In this document: piece after piece, positions 1-8,746 of the stretch
Position numbering within the stretch: position 1 is the first letter of the stretch
How the letters are laid out: each line of letters opens with the position of its first letter
Assembly (NCBI RefSeq): GCF_019263585.2
Contig: NZ_JADQDF010000001.1
Span: 186,001-250,000 of the forward strand
DNA from: Pseudonocardia oceani
GTDB taxonomy: Bacteria; Actinomycetota; Actinomycetes; Mycobacteriales; Pseudonocardiaceae
Reading direction: 5' to 3'
Length of the DNA: 64,000 nt
The notes under the pieces: generated by a model
Database searches by the model: none
What the model was told of the DNA's origin: nothing
What the model saw: only the letters and a program-made list of their open reading frames with translations
Program-made: the position numbers and the translations under genes

Positions 1-765
1 GTGGGTGTAGGAGGCGCCCTGGATCTCGGCGGCGAGCGCCGCGACCCCGGCCGGCGGTGACGGCCAGTCGTACTCGGTGCTCACGACGTGCAGGGCCGTG
101 CGCGACGTGTCGATCGTCCTCGCGGTCTCGGTGAGGTCGTGCTCGCTGAAGTAGTAGTGGACGTCGCCGCGCAGCACGGGGGGCGCGCCCTGGCTGTAGA
201 TGTAGGCCGTCTCGCGCTTGTAGGGCTCGGGGCTCTGCGGCGCGCAGCCGGTGTACATCATCGCGGGCTTGGAGTCGTTCGAGATCCGCGGGTGGTGGAA
301 CCACGCGGCGAAGCGGTCGACGCCGTGGGTGGCCAGCGCGGCGCCGAACCCGATCGCGGCCCGGAACAGCCCCGGGCGGTGCAGCGCGAGGTCGGGCGCC
401 AGGTGCCCGCCCAGCGAGACCCCGGCGTAGATCGGCCGGTCCAGCTCGAGCGCCTCGACGAACGCGGTGTGGAACGCGAGCAGGAAGTCCAGGCGCAGCA
501 GGTACTCCTGCGCCCACCACTCCTGCGACACCGGCGGCAGGGAGCGGCCGTGGAACGGCAGGTCGACGGCGATCAGGCGGTAGCGGGAGGTGAAGTCGGG
601 GTCCTCGAGCAGGTGCCGCCACTGCCGGCCGTCGCATCCCGCGGTGTGCTGCAGGACGACGGGCACACCCTGACCCGCCTCCTCGAAGTAGACGCGGTAC
701 TCGACGCCCTCGACCTCGAGGTAGAGGTAGCGGCCGGTGACGTCGGCGAGGCGCGCGCTGCTCAT
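1..765 (-). CDS. Alpha/beta hydrolase, C-terminus beyond window
   Basis: The first 255 residues of an alpha/beta-hydrolase-fold protein are present; the C-terminus, with the expected catalytic His, lies outside the window. The nucleophile elbow GVSLGG puts the serine at about residue 117. A His-Thr-Ala-Gly stretch near residue 40 is at the usual oxyanion position, and a DLPFHG strand end lies near 70. The ATG overlaps the stop of the SCP2-like gene by four bases (ATGA), so it is the last visible gene of the MaoC-CitE-ALDH-ACAD operon. A role in hydrolysing an ester, lactone or thioester of the pathway substrate is inference; the substrate is unknown. Confidence 0.82.
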   Translation of the reverse strand, partial: MSSARLADVTGRYLYLEVEGVEYRVYFEEAGQGVPVVLQHTAGCDGRQWRHLLEDPDFTSRYRLIAVDLPFHGRSLPPVSQEWWAQEYLLRLDFLLAFHTAFVEALELDRPIYAGVSLGGHLAPDLALHRPGLFRAAIGFGAALATHGVDRFAAWFHHPRISNDSKPAMMYTGCAPQSPEPYKRETAYIYSQGAPPVLRGDVHYYFSEHDLTETARTIDTSRTALHVVSTEYDWPSPPAGVAALAAEIQGASYTH

Positions 766-1175
766 GCCGGCACCTCCGACGCGTCGGCGTCGTGGGCCGC
801 GACGGTGCGCAGGACGTCGCCGAGCCGGCGGATCGCCGGGTAGAACGCCATGATCATCTCCATGTCCCCCTCGATGCGGAACCCGTGGTGGACCATCGCC
901 GGGTAGAAGTCGTGGTAGAAGGCGGGCGGCGCCGGCTGCAGCAGCAGGTCCCACACCTCGTCGGACCCGGCGAGCTGGATGTCGTAGGAGTCGAACGGCG
1001 TGACCACCGGGTCGATGCCCAGGAGCTCGCCGTCGCGGACCGCGATCATGAACGACTGCCGTTCGCCGATGACGACCCTGATCCGGGTGGTGAGGTGGCG
1101 GGCGTGCAGCAGGAACTCGGGGTCCCGGCCGAGCTCGCTCTGCAGCGCGGCGAGGGAGAGGGGGACGGCGGTCAT
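762..1175 (-). CDS. Small SCP2-like hypothetical protein (137 aa)
   Basis: A 137-residue protein with no signal peptide or membrane segment. Its layout, an N-terminal helix, a beta-rich middle with a conserved-looking aspartate/glycine turn and C-terminal helices, resembles sterol-carrier-protein-2-like lipid or acyl-CoA binding domains, but this is a weak fold-level impression. The start ATG overlaps the stop of the upstream acyl-CoA dehydrogenase and the stop overlaps the ATG of the downstream hydrolase, both as ATGA, so it is translationally coupled in the operon. If the fold call is right, it may present or sequester the acyl-CoA substrate of its neighbours. Confidence 0.7.
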   Translation of the reverse strand: MTAVPLSLAALQSELGRDPEFLLHARHLTTRIRVVIGERQSFMIAVRDGELLGIDPVVTPFDSYDIQLAGSDEVWDLLLQPAPPAFYHDFYPAMVHHGFRIEGDMEMIMAFYPAIRRLGDVLRTVAAHDADASEVPA

Positions 1176-2356
1176 CGACGGTCCTTCCGTTCGGGGTGTC
1201 CGGGCGTGGTCGCGCCCAGCAGGTGCTGGGCGATGATCGAGCGCTGGATCTCCGAGGTGCCCTCGAAGATCTGCGTGAGGCGGGCGTCGCGCCAGTGCCG
1301 TTCGACGGCGTGCTCGGTGGTGTAGCCGTTGCCGCCCAGGACCTGCATCGCCGAGCTGGCCACCCGCTCGGCCATCTCGCTGGCGAACAGCTTCGCCATC
1401 GAGCAGTCCTGCTTGCAGTCGACACCGGCGTCGAACTTCGCGGCGGCGTCGAGGTAGAGGGCGCGGGCCGCGGCGACCTGCGTCGCCATGTCCGCGAGCC
1501 GGAACTTCACGGCCTGGAACGAGGAGATGGGCCGGCCGAACTGGACGCGCTGCTGCGCGTACGCGGTGGCGTCCTCGAGGGCGCCCCGGGCGGCGCCCAC
1601 GGCGCGGGCCGCGGTGTGCAGGCGGCCCCAGTCCAGCAGCGTCCCGAACATGCCGAACCCGTTGCCGGTGGCGCCGTCCGGACCGACCAGGACGTTCTCG
1701 GCGGGCACCTCGAGATCGGTGATCGTCAGCGCCCAGGAGGTGATGCCGTGGTATCCGATCTTGGGGATCGGCGTGCCGGTGATCCCCTCCGGGAAGCTGC
1801 CGCGCTCCTTCTCCACCAGGAAGACGTCGAGGCCCTCCCGGCGGCCGGGGGCGGTGCGGGCGAGGACGACGATGGCGTCGGCGGCCAGCGCCCAGCCGCA
1901 CCAGCGCTTCTCGCCGTTGAGGACGTAGGTGGAGCCGCGGCGCTCCGCGCGGCAGGAGACTGCGGCGACGTCCGAGCCGGCCTCCGGCTCGCTGAACGCC
2001 GCGGCCGAGATGAACGTCCCCGCCGCCTGGCGGCGCAGGATGTCGGCGCGCCGCGCGGGGTCCGCGACGAGCGACCCGGTGCCGTTGGCGCGGGCGATGA
2101 TGCTCGCGGCGCTCATCCAGCCGCGGGCGAGCTCCTCGGTGACCAGGCAGTACTCGGTCATGCCCAGGCCGAGGCCGCCGTGCTCCCGGTCGATCATGAT
2201 CCCGAAGTAGCCGAGCTCGGCGATCCGGTCGACGATCGACCACGGGATGTCCGCGTGCTGCGGGTCCAGCTCGTTCGCGACGGGCAGGAGCTCCGCGGCC
2301 GTGAACGCGCGCGCCTCGTCCCGGATCTGCTCCTGGGCGGAGGTCAACAGGCTCAC
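1172..2356 (-). CDS. Acyl-CoA dehydrogenase, short/medium-chain type
   Basis: A 394-residue FAD-dependent acyl-CoA dehydrogenase introducing a 2,3-double bond. The N-terminal helical domain is followed by the FAD/substrate strand region (SEPEAGSD near 120) and the C-terminal four-helix domain. The catalytic base is Glu365 in FEGTSEIQ, the position used by short- and medium-chain family members; the alternative helix-G site holds a glycine, so this enzyme differs from all the dehydrogenases at 49-61 kb. It lies 10 bp after the aldehyde dehydrogenase and overlaps the SCP2-like gene by ATGA. An enoyl-CoA made here could feed the MaoC hydratase of the same operon. Confidence 0.93.
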   Translation of the reverse strand: MSLLTSAQEQIRDEARAFTAAELLPVANELDPQHADIPWSIVDRIAELGYFGIMIDREHGGLGLGMTEYCLVTEELARGWMSAASIIARANGTGSLVADPARRADILRRQAAGTFISAAAFSEPEAGSDVAAVSCRAERRGSTYVLNGEKRWCGWALAADAIVVLARTAPGRREGLDVFLVEKERGSFPEGITGTPIPKIGYHGITSWALTITDLEVPAENVLVGPDGATGNGFGMFGTLLDWGRLHTAARAVGAARGALEDATAYAQQRVQFGRPISSFQAVKFRLADMATQVAAARALYLDAAAKFDAGVDCKQDCSMAKLFASEMAERVASSAMQVLGGNGYTTEHAVERHWRDARLTQIFEGTSEIQRSIIAQHLLGATTPGHPERKDRR

Positions 2357-2366
2357 AGCGCCGTCC

Positions 2367-3839
2367 TCACAGTGCCACCGTCACGCTCTTGGTCTGGGTG
2401 TAGTGGTGCAGCGCCTGCACGCCCTTCTCCCGGCCGTAACCGCTCTGCTTGTAGCCGCCGAACGGCGCCTCGATGCCGGCCGACCACGTGTTCACGTAGA
2501 CCTGGCCCGCCTCGAGCTGCTCGGCCACGCGCAGCGCGCGGGACACGTCGCGGGTCCAGAGACCGGCGGCCAGGCCGTAGTCGCTGTCGTTGGCGATCCC
2601 GACGGCCTCGTCCTCCCCGTCGAACGGGATGACCGCGAGGACCGGGCCGAAGACCTCCTCGCGGGCGATCCGCATCGAGTTGTCGACGCCGGTGTAGATG
2701 GTCGCGGGCACGAACCAGCCGTCGCCGCGCTCGGCCTCGGGCAGTGCCGCTCCGCCGGTCTCGGCCCGCGCGCCCTCCGCGCCGGCGATGGCGAAGTACT
2801 CGAGCACCTTGTCGTACTGGGCCCGGGTGGTCATCGGGCCGAGGGTCTCGCGGGCCCGCACCGCGCGGCTGGCCTCGACGAGGCGCGCGACGAACTCGTC
2901 GTGGACCGGGCGCTGCACCAGCAGGCGCGTGCCCGACGAGCAGATCTGCCCCGCGTTCGCCGTGAACGCCGTCAGCGACCCCTGGACCGCGCGCTCGAGG
3001 TCGGCGTCGGCGAAGACGATGTTCGCGGACTTGCCGCCCAGCTCGAGCGTCAGCGGGATGATCCGGTCGGCGGCGATGCGGCCGATCTCGCGACCGGCCC
3101 GGGCCGAGCCGGTGAACGCGACCTTGCGGACGTCGGGGTGCTCGACGAGGGCGACGCCCGCGCCCTGCCCGTCGCCGGTCACCACGTTGAGGACGCCGTC
3201 GGGGAAGCCCACCCCGGTGGCGAGGCGGGCGAGCACGAGGCTCGTGGCCGAGGTGAACTCCGACGGCTTCAGCACCACGGTGTTGCCCGCCGCCAGTGCG
3301 GGCGCCACGCCGCGCGAGGCCTGGTTGAGGGGCCCGTTCCACGGGGTGATCACGCCGACGACGCCGAACGGCTCGTTCAGCGTGTAGGTGTGGAACCCCG
3401 GGCCGACGTCGATGGTCTCGCCCTGCAGGGCGTTGACCAGGCCGCCGTAGAACTCGAAGTAGGCGGCCGATCCCGCCATCTCGGCGGTCGCCTGGGGGAT
3501 CGACTTGCCCGTCTCCCCCGACTCCAGCACGGCCAGCTCGTCGGCGTGTTCCTGCACGGCCGCGGCGAGCCGCAGGAGGAGCCGGCCTCGCTCGACCGGC
3601 TTGCGGCGCCGCCAGGCCGGGGCCGCGGCGGAGGCGGCGGCGACGGCCCGGTCCACGTCGTCCCGGGTGCCCAGGGCGATGTCGGCGATCTCGCTGCCGT
3701 CCGCGGGGCTGTGCGTCGTCAGGCGGCGGTCGCCCCCGGTGGGGGTGCTCCGGCCGCCGATCCAGTGGTCGATCCTCGCCGTCGTCGCGCCGCTCCCGGT
3801 CGCGGGTCCGTCGCCTGCCGTCTGGCGTGCGGGGCTCAT
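2367..3839 (-). CDS. NAD(P)-dependent aldehyde dehydrogenase
   Basis: A 490-residue member of the aldehyde dehydrogenase superfamily oxidising an aldehyde to a carboxylate. Visible landmarks are the nucleotide-fold signature FTGS at 242-245, the general base Glu266 in LELGGKS and the nucleophile Cys300 in NAGQIC. Length is normal for the family. The ATG overlaps the stop of the CitE-like gene by four bases. The extended N-terminus (about 20 residues rich in Ala, Gly and Thr) is unusual but the ATG is supported by the overlap. It may oxidise an aldehyde that enters, or is released by, the pathway; the substrate is not deducible. Confidence 0.93.
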   Translation of the reverse strand: MSPARQTAGDGPATGSGATTARIDHWIGGRSTPTGGDRRLTTHSPADGSEIADIALGTRDDVDRAVAAASAAAPAWRRRKPVERGRLLLRLAAAVQEHADELAVLESGETGKSIPQATAEMAGSAAYFEFYGGLVNALQGETIDVGPGFHTYTLNEPFGVVGVITPWNGPLNQASRGVAPALAAGNTVVLKPSEFTSATSLVLARLATGVGFPDGVLNVVTGDGQGAGVALVEHPDVRKVAFTGSARAGREIGRIAADRIIPLTLELGGKSANIVFADADLERAVQGSLTAFTANAGQICSSGTRLLVQRPVHDEFVARLVEASRAVRARETLGPMTTRAQYDKVLEYFAIAGAEGARAETGGAALPEAERGDGWFVPATIYTGVDNSMRIAREEVFGPVLAVIPFDGEDEAVGIANDSDYGLAAGLWTRDVSRALRVAEQLEAGQVYVNTWSAGIEAPFGGYKQSGYGREKGVQALHHYTQTKSVTVAL

Positions 3840-4807
3840 CGGGCGTCCGGGGTGAACGCGGTGGTCCGGCGCATGTCCAGCAGCCGGCCGCGCTCGGCGG
3901 TGACGAGGGCGAGCTTGCGGCTCGCCTCGTCGATCATCTCGTCACCGAGCATCACCGCGCCCAGGCCGCCACCGGCCTCGGAGGTGTGGTGGGCGTAGGC
4001 CTCGAGGATCAGCTCGGCCTTGTCGTAGTCGGCCTGGCCGGGCGCGAAGACGCCGTTGGCCGCGTCGATCTGCCCCGGGTGCAGCACCCACTTGCCGTCG
4101 TAGCCGTAGGCGGCGGCCCGTGCGGCCGAGGCCCGGTAGCCGTCCAGGTCCCGGATCAGGGCGAACGGTCCGTCGATCGCCTGCAGCCCGTGTTTGCGCG
4201 CCGTCATCGCGATCGTCATCAGCACGGTGTCGAACGGGTCGTACCCGGCCGCGCCCGGTGCGCCGATGGTCAGGGCGGGCATCTTCATCGCGGCCATGAA
4301 GTCGCCGGGCCCGAAGATCAGGGTCTCGGTCCGGGAGGTGGCGGTGGCGATCGCCTCGATCTCGCTCAGCCCGGCCGGCCCCTCGATCTGGGCCTCGATG
4401 CCGATGCCGCCCACGGGCAGCCCCAGCTCGCGCTCGACCTGGGTCAGCAGCAGGTCCAGCCAGTGGATGTGCGCGACCCGTTCGACCTTGGGCAGCATGA
4501 TGCAGTCCAGATGGGCGCCCGCGCCGCGGACCACCTCGAGGACGTCCTCGTGGGCCCACTCGGTGTCGGCGTCGTTGATCCGGACGGCGCGCGTCTTGCC
4601 GGACCAGTCCCCGTGCGTGAGCGCCTCGACCACCGTCGCGCGCGCGGCGGGCTTGGCGATCGGGGCGACGGCGTCCTCGAGGTCGAGGAACACCTGGTCG
4701 GCGGGCAGGCCCTGCGCCTTCTTGAGCATCTTCTCGCTGCTGCCGGGCACGGCGAGGCACGAGCGGCGGGGGCGGGTGGGTCGGGGTGTGCTCACGGGGT
4801 CGGTCAC
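3836..4807 (-). CDS. CitE/HpcH-HpaI-family acyl-CoA lyase
   Basis: A 323-residue protein of the HpcH/HpaI aldolase and citrate-lyase-beta family, a TIM barrel that cleaves beta-hydroxyacyl-CoAs (citramalyl-, malyl- or methylmalyl-CoA). Visible are the N-terminal LAVPGSSEKML phosphate/CoA segment, the metal-binding acidic residue in LDLEDAV, the QIEGPAGL strand and the FGPGDF motif, with a C-terminal WVLHPGQ segment typical of the family. I chose the GTG at 4807 because it overlaps the MaoC stop (GTGA); a GTG at 4795 is the alternative. A MaoC plus CitE plus acyl-CoA dehydrogenase set resembles the Mycobacterium tuberculosis Rv2498c-Rv2500c neighbourhood, where the CitE-like enzyme acts on citramalyl-CoA and related substrates. 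Confidence 0.88.
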   Translation of the reverse strand: MTDPVSTPRPTRPRRSCLAVPGSSEKMLKKAQGLPADQVFLDLEDAVAPIAKPAARATVVEALTHGDWSGKTRAVRINDADTEWAHEDVLEVVRGAGAHLDCIMLPKVERVAHIHWLDLLLTQVERELGLPVGGIGIEAQIEGPAGLSEIEAIATATSRTETLIFGPGDFMAAMKMPALTIGAPGAAGYDPFDTVLMTIAMTARKHGLQAIDGPFALIRDLDGYRASAARAAAYGYDGKWVLHPGQIDAANGVFAPGQADYDKAELILEAYAHHTSEAGGGLGAVMLGDEMIDEASRKLALVTAERGRLLDMRRTTAFTPDAR

Positions 4808-5802
4808 CTTCCGGTCGGTGCGGTGGGGGCGAGCGCGGGGGCCGCCGGGCTCCCGGCGGCCTGCGCCGCCCGGGTGCGCAGGCGCACCGTGCGGGTGGCC
4901 CGGCAGACGGTCTCGCCGCGCTGGTTGATGCCGTGGTGGCGGAACGTCACGTCGGCGTCCTGGCCCGCCGGTTCGACGGACAGCACCTCGGTGGCGGCGC
5001 CGATGGTGTCGCCGTGCCGGACGGGCAGCGGGAACGCGACGTCGTCCAGGCCGATCTCGCGGACCGCCCGGCCGGTGGTGTCCTGGGTCGCGAGGCCGAT
5101 GGCGAGCGAGAGGGTCAGGCCGCCGAAGTTGATCCGTCCGCCGAACGGCGTGGCCGCCATCTCCTGCTCGCTGAAGTGCCCGGCGGCGGTGTTCATCACC
5201 AGCAGGGTCAGGCCGTTCAGGTCCAGGTCGGTCACCGTGCGGGAGCGGGCGTGCCGGAAGCGGTCGCCCACCCGGAAGTCCTCGGCGAAGCCCTCCGGCA
5301 CGTCGGCGAGCGTGCGGCCCTCGATCCGCTTGCGGACGAGGTTGGTGCGCGTGAACTCGACGACCGGCTCGCCGGCGGCGTCGCGGCCGACCGTGCGCCA
5401 CGTGACGATCCCCGTGTCGGGCCGGGAGTCCGACTCCCGGGCCTCGAGCACGGTGCTCGACGCGTACAGCGTCTCGCCGGGGTGCACGTTCCTGAGGTAG
5501 CGGACGTCGCGGGCGCCGAGGAACGGGCCGCCGCTCTCGCTGAGGTCCTCCACGCTCAGGCCGAACACGACCGCGAAGACGAGGAGCGGGTTGACCACCT
5601 CGTCCGCGTGCCCGTCGGCGATCGCGGCGTCCCGGTTGAAGTACACCGGGTTGAACGCCAGCGTCTGCGTCGTGAACGCGATGTTGTCCGACGCGTGGAC
5701 CGTCCGGCCCCAGTGGTGCTCGAAGACGCGGCCGACGACGTGGTCCTCGAAGGAGTTGTTGCGCGGCACCAGCGGCCACGTCGCCGGGTCCGAGGCGGTC
5801 AT
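4804..5802 (-). CDS. MaoC-family (mesaconyl-CoA-hydratase-like) dehydratase
   Basis: A 332-residue double hot-dog protein of the MaoC hydratase group. An N-terminal FAS1/MaoC-like half with the conserved Asp-Asn-Ile segment near 40 and an R-x-V segment in the middle is followed by a second MaoC half containing the GGRINFGG stretch. I start at the ATG at 5802, which has a GGAG ribosome site seven bases upstream; an ATG 18 bases earlier has none. It is the first gene of the operon behind a strong promoter. With the coupled CitE-like lyase it may hydrate a branched unsaturated dicarboxyl-CoA and cleave the product to acetyl-CoA or propionyl-CoA plus a keto acid; this is inferred from the pairing. 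Confidence 0.85.
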   Translation of the reverse strand: MTASDPATWPLVPRNNSFEDHVVGRVFEHHWGRTVHASDNIAFTTQTLAFNPVYFNRDAAIADGHADEVVNPLLVFAVVFGLSVEDLSESGGPFLGARDVRYLRNVHPGETLYASSTVLEARESDSRPDTGIVTWRTVGRDAAGEPVVEFTRTNLVRKRIEGRTLADVPEGFAEDFRVGDRFRHARSRTVTDLDLNGLTLLVMNTAAGHFSEQEMAATPFGGRINFGGLTLSLAIGLATQDTTGRAVREIGLDDVAFPLPVRHGDTIGAATEVLSVEPAGQDADVTFRHHGINQRGETVCRATRTVRLRTRAAQAAGSPAAPALAPTAPTGR

Positions 5803-5824
5803 CGCAGATCTCCGTTTCATTCAG

Positions 5825-5839
5825 TGGCACGGCGTGCCA
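5825..5839. promoter_or_regulatory. Candidate IclR operator palindrome
   Basis: A perfect inverted repeat, TGGCAC, three bases, GTGCCA. It lies just downstream of the predicted transcription start of the MaoC operon and inside the divergent region shared with the IclR gene. IclR-family proteins bind short palindromes of about this size, and this position would let the protein block initiation or early elongation. Confidence 0.5.
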
Positions 5840-5854
5840 TTCGTTGCCAGGCGC

Positions 5855-5883
5855 AGTGTTGGGGCCGCACCGGCCCGTGTCAA
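5855..5883 (-). promoter_or_regulatory. Promoter of the MaoC-CitE-ALDH-ACAD operon
   Basis: On the minus strand a perfect TTGACA (5878-5883) and AACACT (5855-5860) are separated by 17 bases. The likely start is near 5848, giving a leader of about 46 bases before the ATG at 5802. The predicted IclR operator sits between the start site and the gene. Confidence 0.55.
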
Positions 5884-5947
5884 GGCCCTGACGACGCGCT
5901 CTGCGGTCGGCGACTTCGGATGGACGAGCTCGTGCGGCGCACCGTGC

Positions 5948-5975
5948 TTGTCCTCGTGCCGCTGAATGGTACGGT
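5948..5975 (+). promoter_or_regulatory. Possible iclR promoter
   Basis: TTGTCC at 5948 and TACGGT at 5970, 16 bases apart, point towards the IclR gene starting at 6039. The match is moderate and based only on the TTG/TANNNT pattern seen in actinobacterial housekeeping promoters. Confidence 0.3.
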
Positions 5976-6038
5976 CGACACGCCCTACGGCCGGTGGGCC
6001 GACTCCCACCGCTCCCCCACTCCGCACCGAGGACGCCG

Positions 6039-6839
6039 ATGACCGCACCCGATCCCGAGCCGGCGCCGTCCGCGCCGGGCGGCCAGCCGGGGACGCAGAC
6101 CCTGATCCGCGGGCTCCGGGTGCTCGAGGCACTGACCGCACAGGACCGGCCCGTGGGCGTCGGCGAGCTGTCCCGCATGCTCGACCTGCCCAAGTCCACC
6201 GTGCAGCGCCTGCTCCGGACCCTCGATCAGGAGGGCTGGGCGCAGACGTCCGACGACGCCGTGACCCGCTGGCAGCTCAGCCCGCGGTTGTTCGCGCTCG
6301 CCCGGCAGGACACCCTGTCCGCGTCCCTGCGCGACGTCGCGATGCCGCACCTGCGGGCGCTCGGTGAGCGCAGCGGCGAGACGATCCACTTCTCCGTCCT
6401 CGACCGCGACGTCCAGCTCGTCCTGATCGAACGGGTCGACTCCGTCCACCCGGTGCGGACCTTCAACGCCATCGGCGCCACCACCGCCCTGCACACCAGC
6501 TGCAGCGGGAAGGCGGTGCTGGCGATGCTGCCGCACGCCAGGGTCGAGGAGATCCTGGCGCGGCCGCTCGAGAAGGTCATGCCCAACACCAGCGTCGACC
6601 CGCAGCACCTCATGCACCAGGTCCTCGAGGCCCGGGAACGCGGCTACGCGGTGAACATCTCGGAGAACCGGGCCGGGGTCTGCGCCGTCGGGGCCGCCGT
6701 CGCCGACGACTCCGGCCGCCCCATCGCCGCCGTCGCCATCTCCATGCCCGACACCCGGTTCGACGCCGGCCGGGTACCCGAGTGGGGCGCCTGGGTGCGC
6801 TCGACCGCCCGCGCGATCACCGGTGCGCTGTCCCGCTGA
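6039..6839 (+). CDS. IclR-family transcriptional regulator
   Basis: A 266-residue IclR protein. Residues about 22-80 form the winged helix (helix-turn-helix around VGELSRML and the recognition helix PKSTVQRLLRTL); residues about 95-266 are the effector-binding GAF-like domain with the family segment TSCSGKAVLA. I use the ATG at 6039, preceded by GAGGA, rather than an in-frame ATG 45 bases upstream that would add a proline-rich tail. It is divergent from the MaoC operon and precedes a MazG-like gene and an enoyl-CoA hydratase. It probably represses the divergent operon until an organic acid or CoA ester accumulates, as known IclR proteins do; the ligand is unknown. Confidence 0.92.
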   Translation: MTAPDPEPAPSAPGGQPGTQTLIRGLRVLEALTAQDRPVGVGELSRMLDLPKSTVQRLLRTLDQEGWAQTSDDAVTRWQLSPRLFALARQDTLSASLRDVAMPHLRALGERSGETIHFSVLDRDVQLVLIERVDSVHPVRTFNAIGATTALHTSCSGKAVLAMLPHARVEEILARPLEKVMPNTSVDPQHLMHQVLEARERGYAVNISENRAGVCAVGAAVADDSGRPIAAVAISMPDTRFDAGRVPEWGAWVRSTARAITGALSR

Positions 6840-6858
6840 GCGCGCACCGCTCCACACG

Positions 6859-6900
6859 ACGAGGGAGAAACGATGAGGGAGAGACCATGAGGGAGAGACC
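6859..6900 (+). repeat. Triplicated 14-bp ribosome-binding-site repeat
   Basis: Three tandem 14-base units, the last two identical (ATGAGGGAGAGACC) and the first diverged, sit directly before the ATG at 6901. Each unit contains a GAGGGAGA Shine-Dalgarno-like core and the two exact copies begin with ATG, so the leader offers several stacked ribosome sites and alternative out-of-frame starts. Confidence 0.85.
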
Positions 6901-7254
6901 ATGACCGAGGACGCCGGCATGACCGCCGCCCGCGCCCGGGCCCGCGAGGTCCGGGACCTGTACGAAGCGCTCGAGCACCGGCTGCTGGGGCGGACCTGGA
7001 CCACCCCGGAGCTGGCGCTGGGCTTCACCCACGACGCCGCCTACGTCGGCCGGCTGGTCCTCGCGGCCGAGCGCACCTGGGACATCGACGGGGACACCGA
7101 CGCCGAGCTCCGCCACAAGCTGGCCGAGTGCCTCTGGTGGGTCTTCGTGCTCGCCGACCGTCTCGACGTCGACCTGCCGGAGGCCTACGAGGCGACCATG
7201 GGACGCATCGGCGCCGACCTCACGAGCGCGGTCGAGGGTGGGGAGCCGCGATGA
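6901..7254 (+). CDS. MazG-like/small helical protein
   Basis: A 117-residue all-helical protein. Its second half, with an acidic helix (Glu69, Glu76, Asp86) leading into a leucine-rich ADRLDVDLPEAY segment, resembles MazG-like nucleotide pyrophosphohydrolases, but the full EExxE/ExxD metal site is not evident, so catalysis is doubtful. It starts at the ATG after the triplicated repeat; an internal ATG at codon 7 is possible. The stop overlaps the start of the enoyl-CoA hydratase (ATGA), so the two are coupled and probably form one transcript with the IclR gene 61 bp upstream. Confidence 0.7.
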   Translation: MTEDAGMTAARARAREVRDLYEALEHRLLGRTWTTPELALGFTHDAAYVGRLVLAAERTWDIDGDTDAELRHKLAECLWWVFVLADRLDVDLPEAYEATMGRIGADLTSAVEGGEPR

Positions 7255-8042
7255 CGAACCCTCCGGCGGGAACCGTCTCCGTCGAGCACGACGGTGCGGT
7301 CGCGACCGTTGCCCTCGACCGCCCGGACCGCCTCAACGCCCTCGACCTCCCCACCCGGCGCGCCCTCGTCGCCGCGCTGCGCGAGCTGGCCGCCGACGAG
7401 GGCGTGCGTGCGGTCGTGCTCACCGGCACCGGGCGCGCGTTCTGCGTCGGCCAGGACCTGACCGCCCGGAACGAGCTCGCCCACGCCGACGAGACCATCG
7501 CCGCGACCTACAACCCGCTCGCCCAGACGATCGCGGCGATGCCCCAACCGGTCGTCGCCGCCGTCAACGGACCCGCCGTCGGCGCGGGGATGGGCCTGGC
7601 ACTGGCCTGCGACCTGCGGCTCGCCGCCGACAGCGCCTCGTTCTCGTGCGCGTTCGGCCGGGTCGGTCTGGTCCCCGACACCGGTGTGTCCTGGTACCTG
7701 GTGCGCGAGCTCGGCCACGCGCGCGCCTTCGACCTCGCCACGAGCGGCCGTCCGCTGCCCGCCGCGGAGGCGCTGGCGCTCGGCCTGGTCAACGAGGTCG
7801 TCCCGGACGCCGCGCTGCCCGGCCGCGCCGCCGAGGTGGCCGCCCGCCTGGCCGCCGGCCCCGCGCACGCCTTCGCCCTCACCAAGCGGCAGTTCCGCGC
7901 CGCCGGCGAGGTCCCGCTCGAGTCGCTGCTGGCGATGGAGGCCCGCCACCAGGGCTCCGCCGCCGCCCACCCGGACCACCTCGAGGGGCTCGCGGCCGTG
8001 GCGGGGAAGCGGGCATCGCGGTGGCGGGAGCGGGCGGGCTGA
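7251..8042 (+). CDS. Enoyl-CoA hydratase/isomerase family protein
   Basis: A 263-residue crotonase-fold protein. The two oxyanion-hole segments are visible: GRAFCVGQDL near residue 65 and GPAVGAGMGLALACDL near 105. The usual hydratase glutamates are not evident at the canonical positions; instead the VGLVPDTGVSWYL segment is like PaaG/PaaB-type isomerases or hydratases. It is translationally coupled to the MazG-like gene and ends the IclR operon. It probably isomerises or hydrates an unsaturated acyl-CoA linked to the divergent pathway, but the reaction cannot be fixed from sequence. Confidence 0.88.
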   Translation: MTNPPAGTVSVEHDGAVATVALDRPDRLNALDLPTRRALVAALRELAADEGVRAVVLTGTGRAFCVGQDLTARNELAHADETIAATYNPLAQTIAAMPQPVVAAVNGPAVGAGMGLALACDLRLAADSASFSCAFGRVGLVPDTGVSWYLVRELGHARAFDLATSGRPLPAAEALALGLVNEVVPDAALPGRAAEVAARLAAGPAHAFALTKRQFRAAGEVPLESLLAMEARHQGSAAAHPDHLEGLAAVAGKRASRWRERAG

Positions 8043-8086
8043 GCGGGTCACCGCCCGGATCCGGTCGTCGACGCCCGGCGAGCCCC

Positions 8087-8746
8087 TCAGGCGGTGTCGA
8101 CGCGGCGCGTCTCGTAGGCCCACATGACGATCTCCACGCGGTTGCGGGCGTCCAGCTTGCGCATCAGGGCGGCGATGTGGGTCTTGACGGTGCTGAGGCT
8201 GATCGACAGCTCGTCGCCGATCTCGCTGTTGGTCCTCCCCCGGGCGGCGGCGAGCAGGACCTGCTCCTCGCGGGCGGTCAGCGGCTCGACGGGCTCGGGC
8301 GGCACGGGGCGCGAGCGCCTGCCGGCGAAGGCGGACAGCAGCCGCGCGGTGACGGCGGGGGCGATCAGGGCGTCGCCGCGGGCGGCGGCGTGCACGGCCT
8401 GGGTGAGCAGCTCGGCGCCGGCGTCCTTGAGCAGGAACCCGCGGGCGCCCGCCCGCAGCGCGCCGTAGACGTACTCGTCCAGGTCGAACGTGGTGATGAC
8501 GACGACGGCCAGGGGCTCGACGACGTCGGGCCCGGCGAGCTGCCGGGTGGCCTCGATCCCGTCGACGTCGGGCATGCGGACGTCCAGCAGGCACACGTCG
8601 GGACGCAGCGCACGCGCCATCGCGATCGCCCGTCGGCCGTCGGCGGCCTCGCCCACGACGGTGATGCCGGGCTGGGCGTCCAGGATCATGCACAGCCCCG
8701 CCCGGACGATGTCCTGGTCGTCGGCGACGAGCACGCGGACGGTCAC
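8087..8746 (-). CDS. NarL/LuxR-type response regulator
   Basis: A 219-residue response regulator. The receiver domain (1-120) has the acidic pair Asp9/Asp10, phosphoacceptor Asp55 in LLDVRMPD, a Thr in VITTF and the conserved Lys in LLKDA. The C-terminal LuxR helix-turn-helix (about 153-217) contains LTAREEQVLLAAARGRTN and STVKTHIAALMRKL. It overlaps the upstream histidine kinase gene by four bases, so kinase and regulator are coupled. It presumably acts on the kinase locus and perhaps on the divergent membrane protein gene at 10066. Confidence 0.95.
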   Translation of the reverse strand: MTVRVLVADDQDIVRAGLCMILDAQPGITVVGEAADGRRAIAMARALRPDVCLLDVRMPDVDGIEATRQLAGPDVVEPLAVVVITTFDLDEYVYGALRAGARGFLLKDAGAELLTQAVHAAARGDALIAPAVTARLLSAFAGRRSRPVPPEPVEPLTAREEQVLLAAARGRTNSEIGDELSISLSTVKTHIAALMRKLDARNRVEIVMWAYETRRVDTA

